In this document: piece by piece, positions 21,149 through 32,100 of the stretch
Numbering within the stretch: position 1 is the stretch's first letter
Layout: every line of letters starts with the position of its first letter
Assembly (NCBI GenBank): GCA_020975405.1
Contig: JAIOWQ010000006.1
Coordinates: forward strand, 1,674,001 to 1,738,000
DNA: 64,000 nt
From: Keithomyces neogunnii
Taxonomy: Eukaryota > Ascomycota > Sordariomycetes > Hypocreales > Clavicipitaceae
Direction of reading: 5' to 3'
The notes under the pieces: generated by a model
Database searches by the model: none
What the model was told of the DNA's origin: nothing
Seen by the model: only the letters and a program-made list of their open reading frames with translations
Translations under genes and position numbers: made by a program

Positions 21149-24047
21149 TCACTTGTTACCGTGATAAGCAGCCTGCATTATGGCGTCGTTGTAGTTCAAT
21201 GTAGTCTGTTCCATCTGGTAGTATCTCGCCATGGGCTCTGTGTGGGCTACACCCGAGAGCTGAGGATCCGGCGCCCCATTCGCATTCGCATTCCCCAGGT
21301 CAAGGTCAGCTCCGTTGGCTGGTGTACCCTGGTACAAGCTACTTGGATGAGAAAAGGCAGAAGTCCCCGTCGACGGAGGGATATTGTCCAGGGCTCGAGG
21401 TCCCCAAGGCGACGAGGCAGGGCCACTGTCCTGTCTTGTCGGCAGCTGGTTTTCGCCCCATCGCGTAAAAGGCGAGCATCGAGGCACGTTTGTGCCAGCG
21501 AAAGCCTGAAGCAGTTGGCTCCTGTGGGCGGATTCGGGGCCAGAAACGACGGGACCAGTGACACTTCGTCTGCTCTGATGCTGGGTAGGGTGACCATTGG
21601 CGAAAGCGCCAGAAAAGTTCCGGCCGGGCGTCGCAAATGGGTCATCCAGGGGTTTGCCGTTTCTCGTGGACTGCCGAGGGGAGTTGTGTGGGCTGGCATT
21701 GTCAGAGATGGCACTCGGCCCGTTGGGTGTCAGACTGTCGGTGGCCTTGTCTGGTTCCGGTGTGTTGAACCAAGCCCAAGGCAGCGGTGCAAACTTCCCA
21801 GACGGCACAGAGCCAGTCGGGCTGTGTTCGGTTTGGAACGAGCCAAGCACATTCATCGCAGTTACGGTGTGCATCCCATACGAGGATTCATGCGGAGTAT
21901 GACCATGGCGCTGCTGGGGCTGCGGAGTGGGTGGCTTTAGGAAGGGAGATAGCATTTCAAACAATGCAGTATCTGCGTCGTCCAAAGCAGCCTCGTCCCG
22001 AATGCTGCGCTCTTGCTGAGTAGATTGTAGCTGCTGGGCAATGACATCAGAGTCCGGTGTGTCGATTGGCTGTTGAGCTTCCTCGGTTGGCAGGGCATGA
22101 CTCGAAAGGGTGCCCGTTTCAGCATCCTCATGAGGAGAAGGCTCTTCGAGAGCAGATGTTGCCGGCGCAGTTGAACTCTGTGCTGCGACCACGGGCGTAG
22201 CAGTCGTGGCTTTGGTGCAATATTCAAAAATGAGCGAATTGTCGACAACTTGATAAGACATTGGGAACTGCAAATCTTCATAAAGAAAGTAGGCACAACG
22301 AAGAATATCCAAAACCCTGGCCAGATTTTCTTGGTGCGGCTCCAGGCGAGATCCGACATCTTGCAAGTAAGTCTTTGGAGAGCCATCCTCGCTGCAAAAG
22401 CAACGGCATTGCTGGGGAATGGCCTCTTCCGATAGGGGACGGAAGCCCCGGATTTCCAAATCCTCTGCAAGTAGATATGGACAATTTCCCAGGGTCTGAC
22501 TGTACGTGAATTCGCAGAGGAGGGTAAACACTTTGGCGAGGTTCTGAATCATGCCAGGAATCACTCCGCCAAATGTCTGGGTAGCAGCGCAAATTTCCTC
22601 GCGACGAGCTGTGAGCCACATGCAATATAGTCGCAGGACGGGAAGAAGAGCCTCGATAATGGGCGTAATCCTGTTGGGCATGGTATTGGGGTCACCGCTC
22701 CCTTCACCCTCGGACGCTGCTTCCCTGAGTTCTGATTCAAAGGCTGCACAAAAGGTCGAGATGAATACGGCATTGAACCGCAGAGTAAACTGGTAAAATC
22801 TCGAAGCAGCCAAAGTCATTGGTTCTTGAATCGAATTAGCAAAGAGCATGGTGCCCAAATTGGAACCCGACATACCTGAATAGGTTGTCGACGCGATGTG
22901 GTGGGAAGACATGTTGATAAGCGCCATCTTGAGCAGTGTATCTGTAGATTTCACGTCGTGGCAAGCCATTGCGAGCCTGTGCTTAACCTCGCCTTCCAGT
23001 TCCGCTTGTTGTGCGAATGTCTCGCCCTTGTAGAAAAAGGCATGAAGCCTGACGAACCACATGGAAAAGGCATTTTGGGCTGATGGCGAGGCATTTCGCG
23101 ATCGGGACGAATTGGGCAAATGGAGAGACTTGAATTCCGCTTCGAGGTTGGTCTTTGCATTCGGATGAGGCACGTCAACTGCCCAGGAGCGGTAAAAGTT
23201 ACAGACGATGTCGAGATGATTTCCCTGGTCCAAGTGAACAATGCCCATCTGATGGTGGGCAAATCCAGACTGAGGCTTCAGATGGTGCGCGAGGCTGTAA
23301 TAGGTCAAGGCAGTCTCGTAGCCAGAATTCTTATGCTTTGCTTGAGTCCTATACCGAGACAAGTCTCCCAGATGCAAAAGAGTCGAGTGGCATGACGTCA
23401 AAACCATGGCGCTTAGCTCTGGCGGAACAGGGCTGATTTTGTCTCCGCCATCCATCTGCTCAATCTCCATGCCGTGGGCAACTCTCCTAAGCTCTGGGAC
23501 ATCGTAACGGGCCGAAAGGCGCTGAATGTATCCCTTGTAGAATTTCTGCGACACGCGGAGGAAATTGTTGTAGGACTTGTCCACCTTGCGTCTCTCAACG
23601 GCATGGGAAGATTGCTTAAGTCGACCCTGGATGCGCCGGTATTCGGAGTTGATGGATGTATGCGAAGACCACAGAGCAGTTTCCGCACACTCCTTGGTCG
23701 CAAATGCAAAATCCAGAAAGATGGTGTGGACAAATCCGAGGCGGAAGCTTGTGAAAGAAGTGCTTGGTTAGCAGAGGGCCGTGGGCGCAAAAACCTCGAC
23801 GAGATTGAGCTTACTTTTCCAAAGTGTTTTCGATGGCCTCGAAATGCGACATGTCGACTCCGGAAGGGCCTTCAGCTCTCAGTTTGTCCAGCTGCTTCAT
23901 TAAAAACTTCCTACATTTGAGGGCATCGCTATAGACAGCGCCATCATGTCAGTCCAGCCTCGAAGCACCAGGCCGCGGTAAAAAGAGCCAGAGAGGAGCA
24001 GGGACTTACTGCCAGCATTTGCCGGCCTGTGAAGTAGGAGAAGCCAT
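21149..24047 (-). CDS. Est1/Ebs1/SMG7-like telomerase- or NMD-associated protein
   Basis: Three exons, 24047-24010, 23928-23815 and 23747-21149, give 916 residues. Introns are 81 and 67 nt, and the second has a GCTAAC branch point. The first two exons build a 14-3-3-like N-terminus ('CWHDALKCRKFLMKQLDKLR', 'FRLGFVHTIFLDFAFATKEC'). A TPR-like helical domain with 'HLGDLSRYRTQAK', 'ALTYYSLAHHLKPQSGFAHH' and 'GNHLDIVCNFYRSWAV' matches the Est1/SMG7 DNA/RNA-binding family. The C-terminal 40% is polar and disordered. Yeast Est1 recruits telomerase; Ebs1 and SMG7 act in nonsense-mediated decay, and most filamentous fungi have one or two such genes. I cannot tell which role applies. A GTG-initiated ORF would lose about 105 residues; the ATG at 24047 is used because the exons join in phase into conserved sequence. 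Confidence 0.85.
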
Positions 24048-25264
24048 GTCGACTAGACCTGCGCTCGCGGCGATTGGGGCCGGCCAGGTTCGGGAGCAAC
24101 GTATGTGGGCGCCAGGGATGTGATGGATGGCGCGATATGTGTGGTGCGAAGAAATGATGTCAAGGTGTCTGCCACCTCATACTCTCAGAAACGGGGAGCC
24201 GGGCAAGAGTCGTCGCGAAGGGTCAGACCACCCATATGCCGACCTGACGGCAAAGAGGAATGGCTAGTACCAGGCTCGGCTCGCGGAAGTCTTCTTGCTG
24301 CGCCGGGGAGGAACTCATTGGAGAAGATTGGGGTTCTGGCGAACGGCGCACGAACAAGACGGAAGGGAGACCAGATCGGGAGAGCAAAACTCGGGGCCTT
24401 TAACAGACAGGGGCGTGCTGCACAGCCCAAAGAGACAATGCGAGAGAGAGAGAGAGAGAGTATAGACAGTAGACGGCAGAAAGAAAGAAATGAACAAACG
24501 TGAGCCCGTGGCGAGAAAAAGGTGACTGGCTTGTGAACCCCCTCAAAAGTTAAAAGTGACAAAGCGACGAGACTAACTCAAAGTAAGCACCACGGTCAGG
24601 CACTGGACTGGATGGATATTCCTCGGGGGCCGGGGATTGGAGAGGAGGGGGGGTTCGCGCGGGACCAGCCAACATTGAACATTGAACTTGGCCCCTCCAG
24701 CCAGTCGCGCTGGCCAAGCACTCTGTCGATTTGTCCCAAGGCTTCAACACATCTTTTGATCCTAATGTTTGCCAGCACGACGGGGCATGGCCCAAGCAAA
24801 GCAGCCCAACACCCAATCCCCTAGTGCTCAAGCACGTTGACCCTTGACGCTCCAGCACGGTACGGTACGAGGTACTTTGATAGGTGCTCAAGTGGCCAGC
24901 CCAGGGCAGGGCTTCAGCGACAGGTGCCCCACCAGACCAGGCAAAACGTCAACGACCCAAATCTCAACATTGGACTTGATTGACTTGATTACTTCCGCAT
25001 AGTCCGGCAAGGCTGTTCTCGCACACATTTGCCACGGCACGAAGCCCGGTCCTACGTGTAACGCCCATCATACATCCTCGCCGTTTGTGTCTGCATCAGA
25101 TCAACTCCCCTCCCCCTCCCCTCTATCCACCATTCATTTCCCCCCCGCGCAACGGCCTCGACGTCCAAAACCCCCCAAAGCCACATACATACATGTTGCC
25201 TGTGATAGTCTCGAAACCAAAGTAATCAAATGCCCCACCAATATAATTCCCTCAATCATAAAAG
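24048..25264. other. Divergent promoter region between the Est1/SMG7-like and ZNF511-like genes
   Basis: No supported gene. A GA dinucleotide run (24442-24460) lies about 400 nt upstream of the Est1-like start. Several GTAC-rich words occur near 24858-24875. Sequence just before 25265 is strongly pyrimidine- and C-rich, as is common for fungal core promoters. Confidence 0.6.
24442..24460. repeat. (GA)n microsatellite
   Basis: An uninterrupted GA dinucleotide run of about 19 nt in the divergent promoter region. It could act as a GAGA-type element or be a neutral microsatellite. Confidence 0.8.
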
Positions 25265-26153
25265 ATGAAGCGCTCACGAGAGCCTGAGGAATATCTAGAA
25301 TCCTATATCCAAGACGGGGACAAACAGCGGTCTGAAGCTCCAGACGACCAACGGCCCACCGCCAAAATATCACAGCTTGACTGTGCAGTCCATGACCAAG
25401 ACGACGATACACCCACAATGAGATGTTCGATGCCCCCTCACCAAGGACCACTTGCCTTCAGGTCGTACCAGGAATACGAATCGCACTACACCATGTTCCA
25501 CACCAACCGATGTCTGGAGTGCCGCAAAAACTTCCCCTCGGAGCACCTGCTTGGTGTACATATTGAGGAGTGTCATGACCCTCTTGTGAGGGTGCGGCGA
25601 GACAAAGGCGAACACACTGTCAGTTCTCATCCGGATTACCTTCACCCTTTGTGTCTTCAAATCCAACCAAGGACGATAAACTATCAAGACATGGCAGCTT
25701 CTAACCCAAAGAAAAAAAAAACAGTTCTCTTGTTTCGTTGAGGGATGCGAACGCAAATGTCTTACTCATCAGAAACGCAGATTGCACATGATCGACAAGC
25801 ACATGTATCCAAAGAACTTCTTCTTTGGTGTGACCAAGGAAGGCATCGACGGGAGGCGGTCACTACTCGTAGAGGGGGACCACCGACGGCGCAGGTCATC
25901 AACAGCCTCCATTTCGAAAGAATCACGACGCAGGGCAGGCACGCTGGAAGGGCAAGATGCGGTACCCAGGGGCGACGACAAGGGCAGCAAGCACTTGTCG
26001 CCAGAGCCTGTCCAAGAATCGCCTTCTGCATCCACAAAGAATAAAGTGGATGCAGACATGGCAGATCTTACAGGAGCCATGTCAGCTCTGCAGTTTGTTC
26101 CTCCCAGTGTCCGGTTTGGCCGCGGCGGCCGTGCGGGATTCGCAAAGTCATGA
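25265..26153 (+). CDS. ZNF511-like C2H2 zinc-finger protein
   Basis: Two exons, 25265-25618 and 25725-26153, encode 260 residues. The 106-nt intron has a TTCTAAC branch point and ends in a 10-A run immediately before the CAG acceptor, an unusually purine-rich 3' splice site. Three zinc-finger-like units are visible: 'MRCSMPPHQG ... HYTMFH', 'CLECRKNFPSEHLLGVHIEECH' and, created by the splice, 'FSCFVEGCERKCLTHQKRRL' followed by 'HMIDKH'. The arrangement and the downstream 'GIDGRR' resemble ZNF511-type proteins, conserved from fungi to animals with no well-defined role. The C-terminal third is basic, serine-rich and ends in a small glycine/arginine patch. Nucleic-acid binding is inferred from the fingers. 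Confidence 0.78.
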
Positions 26154-26394
26154 ACAAGGACGTCACCCGAAAGAGCGACTGCATAATGATAATGATCAGT
26201 ACGAGTATATTATGATTGGATAATGATCAGTCAAGCGAAGGATCTCTACCTCTTTGGTTCCCATCCCTTGAATGTGTACATCCATCGATCTGTTCGCTGT
26301 TCCAAAAAGCTTCACAGTTGTAGTTTGCCATACTCCAAACGCCGCGATACATGATTACATATATATGTGAGCAGGTAGCAGTCTGTTGCCCAGC

Positions 26395-26903
26395 TCAGTC
26401 GCTCGATGCGCACCCTCTGCAGCCGCAGCTAACACACTGAACGTCTTGGCCGTCCTTGATTTCGGCTCGAGGGACTCGACAGATGCATGTGCTGTTGAAG
26501 TTGGTTTCCTTGGTCTGAACACAACGCAGGCAGCAAAGCTAGGGGGCATATTAGCAAGACTCATCCCAGCGATTCGTCAAAAACAACGGCCAGTACCTAC
26601 CTTGTCGTAACCTTGCTTCTTCCATTTCGCGATCAACATAGCGTCGGCGTACCCATTCTTCAGCAGCCAGTCGTACAGCTGTTTGCTGATGGCCTCCTTC
26701 TCGTAGTACAGATCGTAAACATAGCGGCTTCTTTGATGTGAGATTTGAAATATTTCCCATTGTGCTTGGTACTTGGGACCTGGTGGAGGCGGTTTGTTCT
26801 GGGCGTCTTTCATCTTGTTGGCGAAAATGAGCAGGTCATTTTCGATGTCGCTGAAGCCTTCTGGCGGAGGCTTTCGCTTTGAAGAATGTCGTATCGCAGG
26901 CAT
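26395..26903 (-). CDS. BUD31: Bud31/G10 pre-mRNA splicing factor
   Basis: Two exons, 26903-26601 and 26538-26395, separated by a 62-nt intron, give 148 residues, close to other Bud31 proteins. Bud31 (Cwf14 in fission yeast) belongs to the Prp19-associated part of the active spliceosome. The N-terminal half shows the family sequence 'PPPEGFSDIENDLLIFANKM' and 'WEIFQISHQRSRYVYDLYY'. The second exon holds the cysteine-rich zinc-binding end: 'LCCLRCVQTKETNF', 'STCICRVPR' and 'VQCVSCGCRGCASSD'. The ATG at 26903 is preferred to an upstream in-frame ATG because MPAIRHSSKRKPP is the conserved start. The gene is head-to-head with the NDUFA6 homologue. Confidence 0.96.
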
Positions 26904-27194
26904 GTTTTGCAAGGCTAGGCTCAGCTCAGGTTCTGTGGTCTCCGTAAGCAAGAGCAACGGACAAGGGCTATGTCGCGAAATGAGCGCTTGGATCTGGATA
27001 ACAGAAAAGGTCAGAAGTAACAAGCCGCGCCGCCCTGCGAGGGGCATGACCAATTTGGTGGCGTCAACCTGCATGTGGTGTGGCGCATAGGGTCACGTGA
27101 TACGTGCTGGCGAGGCTGTTCGCGATGCACCTCGTTTGACTGTCCAACGTCACAGCAGTGTGGTGTCCAAGTTGAGAAGCATTGACTGCCCGCC
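26904..27194. promoter_or_regulatory. Compact bidirectional promoter (Bud31 / NDUFA6 homologue)
   Basis: Only 291 nt separate the two start codons, so both genes must initiate within this stretch or overlap in their 5' UTRs. No TATA box is obvious. This is inferred from gene positions alone. Confidence 0.6.
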
Positions 27195-27895
27195 ATGGCT
27201 ATCACGCCGACCCAATTCGCCAAAAAGACGACGCAATGTATGTTCTCTGCCAGTATCCCGACTGCAATAATACTAACCGGCAGTGTAGCGGCCAACTGGT
27301 CGGATGCGAAGCGTCGAGTTCTCTCCTCCTACCGCGAATGGATCCGAGCTGTACGCCTTCCTAACCCCCGATTGACACCCTCAGACTGCCTCCTTTCGGC
27401 ATTTTCCTCCAAATGCAATTGATATTGAGAAAAGGGTGGTGCCCGTGTGCGGTAGACGAATCGCTAACGAGGCAATTTAGGCTCCTGAGATCCAAACAAT
27501 GTACAACATGCCCTTGCCCGTCTCAGCCATCCGAACCCGGGTTCGTCAGGAATTCGAGCGAAACAGATTTGCGGCCAAGCTTCCTGTTGTCGATGTCCTG
27601 TTATTCAAGTCCCATGCCGAATACCAGGTATGCTCTCCTACCTGACCATTCATTCAATCGTGTCCCAGAAACTGACAGTTTGGGAATAACAGGAAATGAT
27701 GAATTTCTGGAAGCAAACCACCCACGTCATGTCCTACTTCAAGGAGGAGAACTTCAGAGGAGACAAGAGGCTGCCGTCAAGCTTTATGGATGGATTCTTG
27801 GAGGTACGGCGAGCAATAATTCCTCTCACAGAAAACCAGACGTCAGCGACGCATCTTGGCAGAAGCTAACAAATTATTCATAGGGCCGAAACTAG
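27195..27895 (+). CDS. NDUFA6: NADH:ubiquinone oxidoreductase LYR subunit (NDUFA6/B14)
   Basis: Five exons, 27195-27237, 27289-27350, 27481-27627, 27693-27803 and 27884-27895, yield 124 residues. It is an accessory subunit of mitochondrial complex I of the LYR family; with the acyl carrier protein it forms a module on the matrix arm near the quinone site. The LYR region appears as 'ANWSDAKRRVLSSYREWIRA', followed by 'APEIQTMYNMPLPVSAIRTR' and 'NFWKQTTHVMSYFKEENFRG'. There is no long targeting peptide, which is normal for this subunit. The last exon is only 12 nt (Gly-Arg-Asn-stop), preceded by a GCTAAC branch point and ATTCATAG acceptor. Four introns of 51, 130, 65 and 80 nt make this the most intron-dense gene in the window for its size. 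Confidence 0.95.
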
Positions 27896-27953
27896 ACAAT
27901 AGCAACAAAACTGCTGTATATATAAATTTCCTTTTCAAAAATATTTCCCATGC

Positions 27954-27976
27954 AAAAAAAAAAAAAAAAAAAAAAA
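27954..27976. repeat. Poly(A) tract, 23 nt, in convergent 3' flank
   Basis: Twenty-three A in a row just after the NDUFA6 stop codon and before the converging Rpc19 gene. It lies at the genomic level, so it is not a polyadenylation tail; a retroposed origin has no other support. Confidence 0.85.
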
Positions 27977-28109
27977 CGCCTCAAGCTCCCTCTATTCGCA
28001 GTCGACAGATGTGACAGTTTTGGTGACAAGTGAAAAGATGTAGACAGCCCCTCGGGTGACAAAAGAAACAAATGCCCGTTACCCATGCCCATTACACGCC
28101 AGAATGCAA

Positions 28110-28750
28110 TCACCGCTCGATGCCATTCTCTGCATTGAACGCTTGTCTCTTGGTCCAGAACTCGTCGGCAACTACATCACACACATCCTGCAGATCAGAA
28201 AGTCCCTTCTTCAGCGCGTCCACCGCAAGGCCATCTTACAAAAATTCCATTAGTAATTACCCACCGTGTTCGTTCCAACTTTGGTGAAACATACCGTAGG
28301 TCTGGATTCTAATGTGCATCTTGGGCTCGGATGGATGAGGAATGGCATAAGCGCAAAACTCAACATCAGGACTACCAAAGTCAGTAAAAAACCCGTCTCT
28401 CGATCAAGTGGCACATGGGTACTCACTTCTTCATGATGATATATCTGAGTGCATTTCCAAGTGTATGCCCCTCATCTGTAAACTCAAATGAGGCAGTTGT
28501 ATCCGTTGAACCCGGCAGCTGTGAAAAGCGCATATATGAGCAAGGCTGACGACCGGCCGCGCATCATGAAGGGGGGGGAACCTACGATTCTGACACGCTG
28601 GGCCTCAACCTCCTCCTCCTCCTCTTCCTCTCCTTCTATATTGTCCTGCATCTCGGCGTCCTCGACGGCAGCACCCTGCGCAGATGGAGGGATATCCTCC
28701 ATACTTGCGTCTGGCGCTGACTCTTCAGCCTTCTTGACACGGCCAGGCAT
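28110..28750 (-). CDS. RPC19: RNA polymerase I/III common subunit AC19 (Rpc19)
   Basis: Four exons, 28750-28586, 28518-28427, 28371-28295 and 28234-28110, encode 152 residues; introns are 67, 55 and 60 nt. AC19 pairs with AC40 to form the alpha-like assembly platform of RNA polymerases I and III. The N-terminal third is acidic and poorly conserved, with a run of glutamates. The core has the alpha-motif-like stretch 'FEFTDEGHTLGNALRYIIMK' followed by 'NPDVEFCAYAIPHPSEPKMH' and 'IRIQTYDGLAVDALKKGLSD', all typical of Rpc19. The start at 28750 (MPGRVKKAEES) fits the expected length; an upstream in-frame ATG would add an unlikely basic leader. A tRNA-Lys gene, a Pol III product, lies 285 nt away in divergent orientation. 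Confidence 0.96.
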
Positions 28751-29035
28751 CTTGTGATTTGGCCACGAGGCTCTCGGGGATTGAATATGGTGCTCTTGTG
28801 TGGCAAGTCTCCAGCTTGGACGTCGTGGTGCGCATGCGTTACGTCTAGATTTTTTTTCCTTCGCTGTGATGAGACTCACTTATTCAAGAAATTTTGGACC
28901 TCGATTTGAGCAGAAGGCTTCTGGGTGGGACCCTAGTCTGGGAGAGCCACAATGTGGAGCTCGGCCAACAGGCTGCAGCGCGCACAAGCACGTATAATCT
29001 ATATTATCGCCTCGGTTGTCAATCATCCGAGCTTG

Positions 29036-29108
29036 GCCCGGGTAGCTCAATGGCTAGAGCGTGGGACTTTTAATCCCAAGGTTGGGGGTTCGAGACCCCC
29101 CTCGGGCG
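29036..29108 (+). tRNA. tRNA-Lys (anticodon UUU), intronless
   Basis: A 73-nt cloverleaf. Acceptor stem GCCCGGG pairs with CTCGGGC (one G-T pair). The D stem is GCTC/GAGC. Anticodon stem TGGGA/TCCCA encloses loop CTTTTAA, so the anticodon is TTT. T stem GGGGG/CCCCC encloses loop TTCGAGA, and the discriminator base is G. The internal A box (TAGCTCAATGG) and B box (GGTTCGAGACC) are intact. It decodes AAA lysine codons. No intron. Confidence 0.96.
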
Positions 29109-32100
29109 ACGATTTCTTTTTTTGGTCTTTTTCCAATCGGTGGCCATTCTGAAATCTCCATCTTTGGCATTTTGTTTTATTTTTGTGGGTTACAGCATAC
29201 TGCGGTTTGTTACAAGGCGTATTTTACTCTTTCCCAATAGTGTGTAGGGTAGGGGTGATGTCGCTCTGTCTTACAACCATTCCACCATTTCGTATGACTG
29301 TTTCGTGATTGTGTTCTATGAGAACTGTGTTCTGCAGGGGGCAGGTACTGTTGCCCTGGTGTGTTCATGCGTGTATTATCAGTCTGGTGGCTTTCTCTAC
29401 CACTGGTTCACTCGGAGTCCACTGTACAGCTGCGGGCATTGCTGACCATCTTCACTTACTACACCGCCATTATCACCATATAGTTGAAACGATGCCCAGA
29501 CGAAAAAGCAATGAAAGCATGACGTCCGTGTTCACGTGGCGATATCCCACATGGTGACGGAAATTTCCTACAGGTCATTCAGCAACAATCGTGAAACGCC
29601 TGTACAGCCAATTGTGAGCCGTTTCTCCCCAAGCGCAGGCGCCCATCAGCAAGTGCCGGATAGCACTAGTTAGCACAGATTAACAGAATTCGGGGCCAAA
29701 GGCGGCACCGAGTCCAAATCCGTGCATGTTGCCCCACTTTTGTGACCTGAAACGTAGTCGTCTCAGGTGCAGCCCTGACAGGGGCCGCCGAGGTGCCCAA
29801 GTGGGCATGTGGAGGGGATCGCACTAGGTTATCAGAGAAAGATGGTGGGACGGAACAGCAGCAGCTGCGGCACGAGCTACTCAGCATCATGACAAGCCGC
29901 GTACAGCACATACAGAGTGAGCGCCTTCCTATTGCTGCCGAAGCACCCGGATTTGCCTTTGCCAAGAGCCAGCAGTCTCGATACTCGCCATCTTCCTGGC
30001 CAGTATTGTACCATCTTGTCCACTTGTGCTGACCGACTTTGCTTCCAATGCCCCAAGAATGGCAATATCACCACCAAGATATGGACGGGGAATATTTTAA
30101 TGGGTCTCGACAAACAGACCAGGTCCAGCATTGTATTCTGAAATGCATATGTTTAGGAACGCTGCGTTGGTCAAAAAGCAAACCCCTGCAATCAGAAAAC
30201 GGCAGACGTGAAAATCAAGCTTTGGCCCTGTCATCCCCCCCGGACGTAGATGGATGGGGCAATGAGGCAGGCAATGAGGCAGTGACTTTCAGTCTCCAAG
30301 GCGCAGCCTTATGCTAAAAATGGCCTACTCCGTCATAATATCATGCATGACAACCTCGTTGTATGTAAGCTATGGCTCATCATCCAGCCTCTGTGGCAAC
30401 AAATAGAGGACAGAGAGTGTTACTGAGAGTGTTACTATGGTATATCTCGTTGGCAAGATGTTTTGAATGCCTCATCCCGGGAGTAGCAGAGTACATATAG
30501 CTTACAACCGTGGATGGGCCATTTCAGCATTGAATTGTGCAAACGTGCCTGGAATCCTTGCCATTGGTACAGCATCAGATCCTAATCGGTGACCATATCA
30601 GCAGAACTGAGTGGACGCCAAGAGCTCACGCATGCATCGGGCGGAAAGAATCCCAGTTTGTTTCGTCAAGATTGCCTGTTGAAGAGCCACCGAAAACGAA
30701 CAGTTCCGACAGAAATGCTTCAACAAAAAGCCCCAGTGAGCGAATTGCAGCCGAACGTCGTGCACAGGGGGTCAAGATGAAATACAGGAAGGAAGCCCTA
30801 GTCAAGACAGAAACGTGGCTTTGTTTCTACGTCCTTGTTTTGCATGTGCAGGTGTGCATGTACAAGAGCAGTGAGTTGGGCAGCGAGGGCATGGGCTTCC
30901 CAGCAAGCCAGCGGGGGTGCAACAAGGGGACAGTGCAGTGCCAGGAAGGAACGGGGGAGAGGGGTCGACTTTGTGCATGCCCCGACAGCCGAAAGCTTCA
31001 CCCTGCAATTCCCTTTCCGACTTGAAGGCTCCGTCAATTTAGGCGCAGCAGTCGCAAATGCTTCAAAGGCTACATAAACGCCACGATGCGCGCGACTCGA
31101 TACGAATCTCACCATGGAGCCGGTAATGAAGGGGACTTGACGTCCAGGGTTGCATGATATGTAAGCTCGTGTTAATATCAGTGGCCCGGCAGTCGCTTGT
31201 GATTTGTTCACAGAGCATTTGCGTCCAGGCTGCCCTCAATTTGCGCCACGAGTCATGGTCAGCATTGCTATTTTTGTGTGTACAGTATGTAATTTCCGCA
31301 TGACGGGCCTGTTTGTAGTTGCCTGAGCTCCGGTGTTGCGAGATAACTTGTCGGGCTGTATGTTGGTCAAGTTGCACTGCCGAATTGTCCAAGAGAAATT
31401 CTCGGCCGAGAGCAAAAATCAAACCACGGGTCATGCGCTGCCAATTTCGGATACCTTGTGAACCAGACAAGTCATAATAAAAAACGACTGTGATAAAGCA
31501 CAAGGGCTGACACGTTGCGAAGCATAACAGCATGGAGCTCGGCATAATGGCACATACAGATGAACAACATACATACCCTGGAATGCTGTTAGCTACAGGC
31601 ATGGGTGCCCCTTCCCACACAGTCCAAAGATGTCGTCAGCCAAGGCTGAGTGGTCAACTGTTGCGTCATTGTTTTCACGGCGTTTCCGCCAGTAATCCAA
31701 AGAGGTTTAATATCCACACGGGGCAATGGCATCAAAAGAATGTTTGTCAGGACACTGGACCTAAGCACGTGCCACGCACAATGCACAACACCGCTGACTT
31801 GGGTCTTCAATATGCATTAGTGCTTGAGCATCAGATGGCTGCATTGCACCGCTCGTTCTCACGATCCTCTGCAATATTAGAATACTTGCCGTGTTCCGGG
31901 TTATTCTTGGTTATCGAGCATCTATGCGTAGTATAGCTGGCCAATGACGCCGATGATTGCGCAAGTCTTGGATCGCGGCTGGCGCATAATAGTGAGCGCA
32001 GTGTTCAACAGTTCAGCACGCTTGACAATAACAACATGACGGTTGACTCATGTGAGGCGGGCATCGCATATTCCTGTTTGGGACATCATTTCTGCAAGTA

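Noticed and set aside
27954..27976. Poly(A) tract as a sign of a retroposed gene or element
   Set aside because: No upstream intronless copy, no target-site duplication seen; more simply a homopolymer in a 3' flank.
30537..31620. Overlapping frames of 130-185 codons on both strands
   Set aside because: Both strands are open over the same stretch, with no domain and no signal peptide at a plausible start; consistent with chance.
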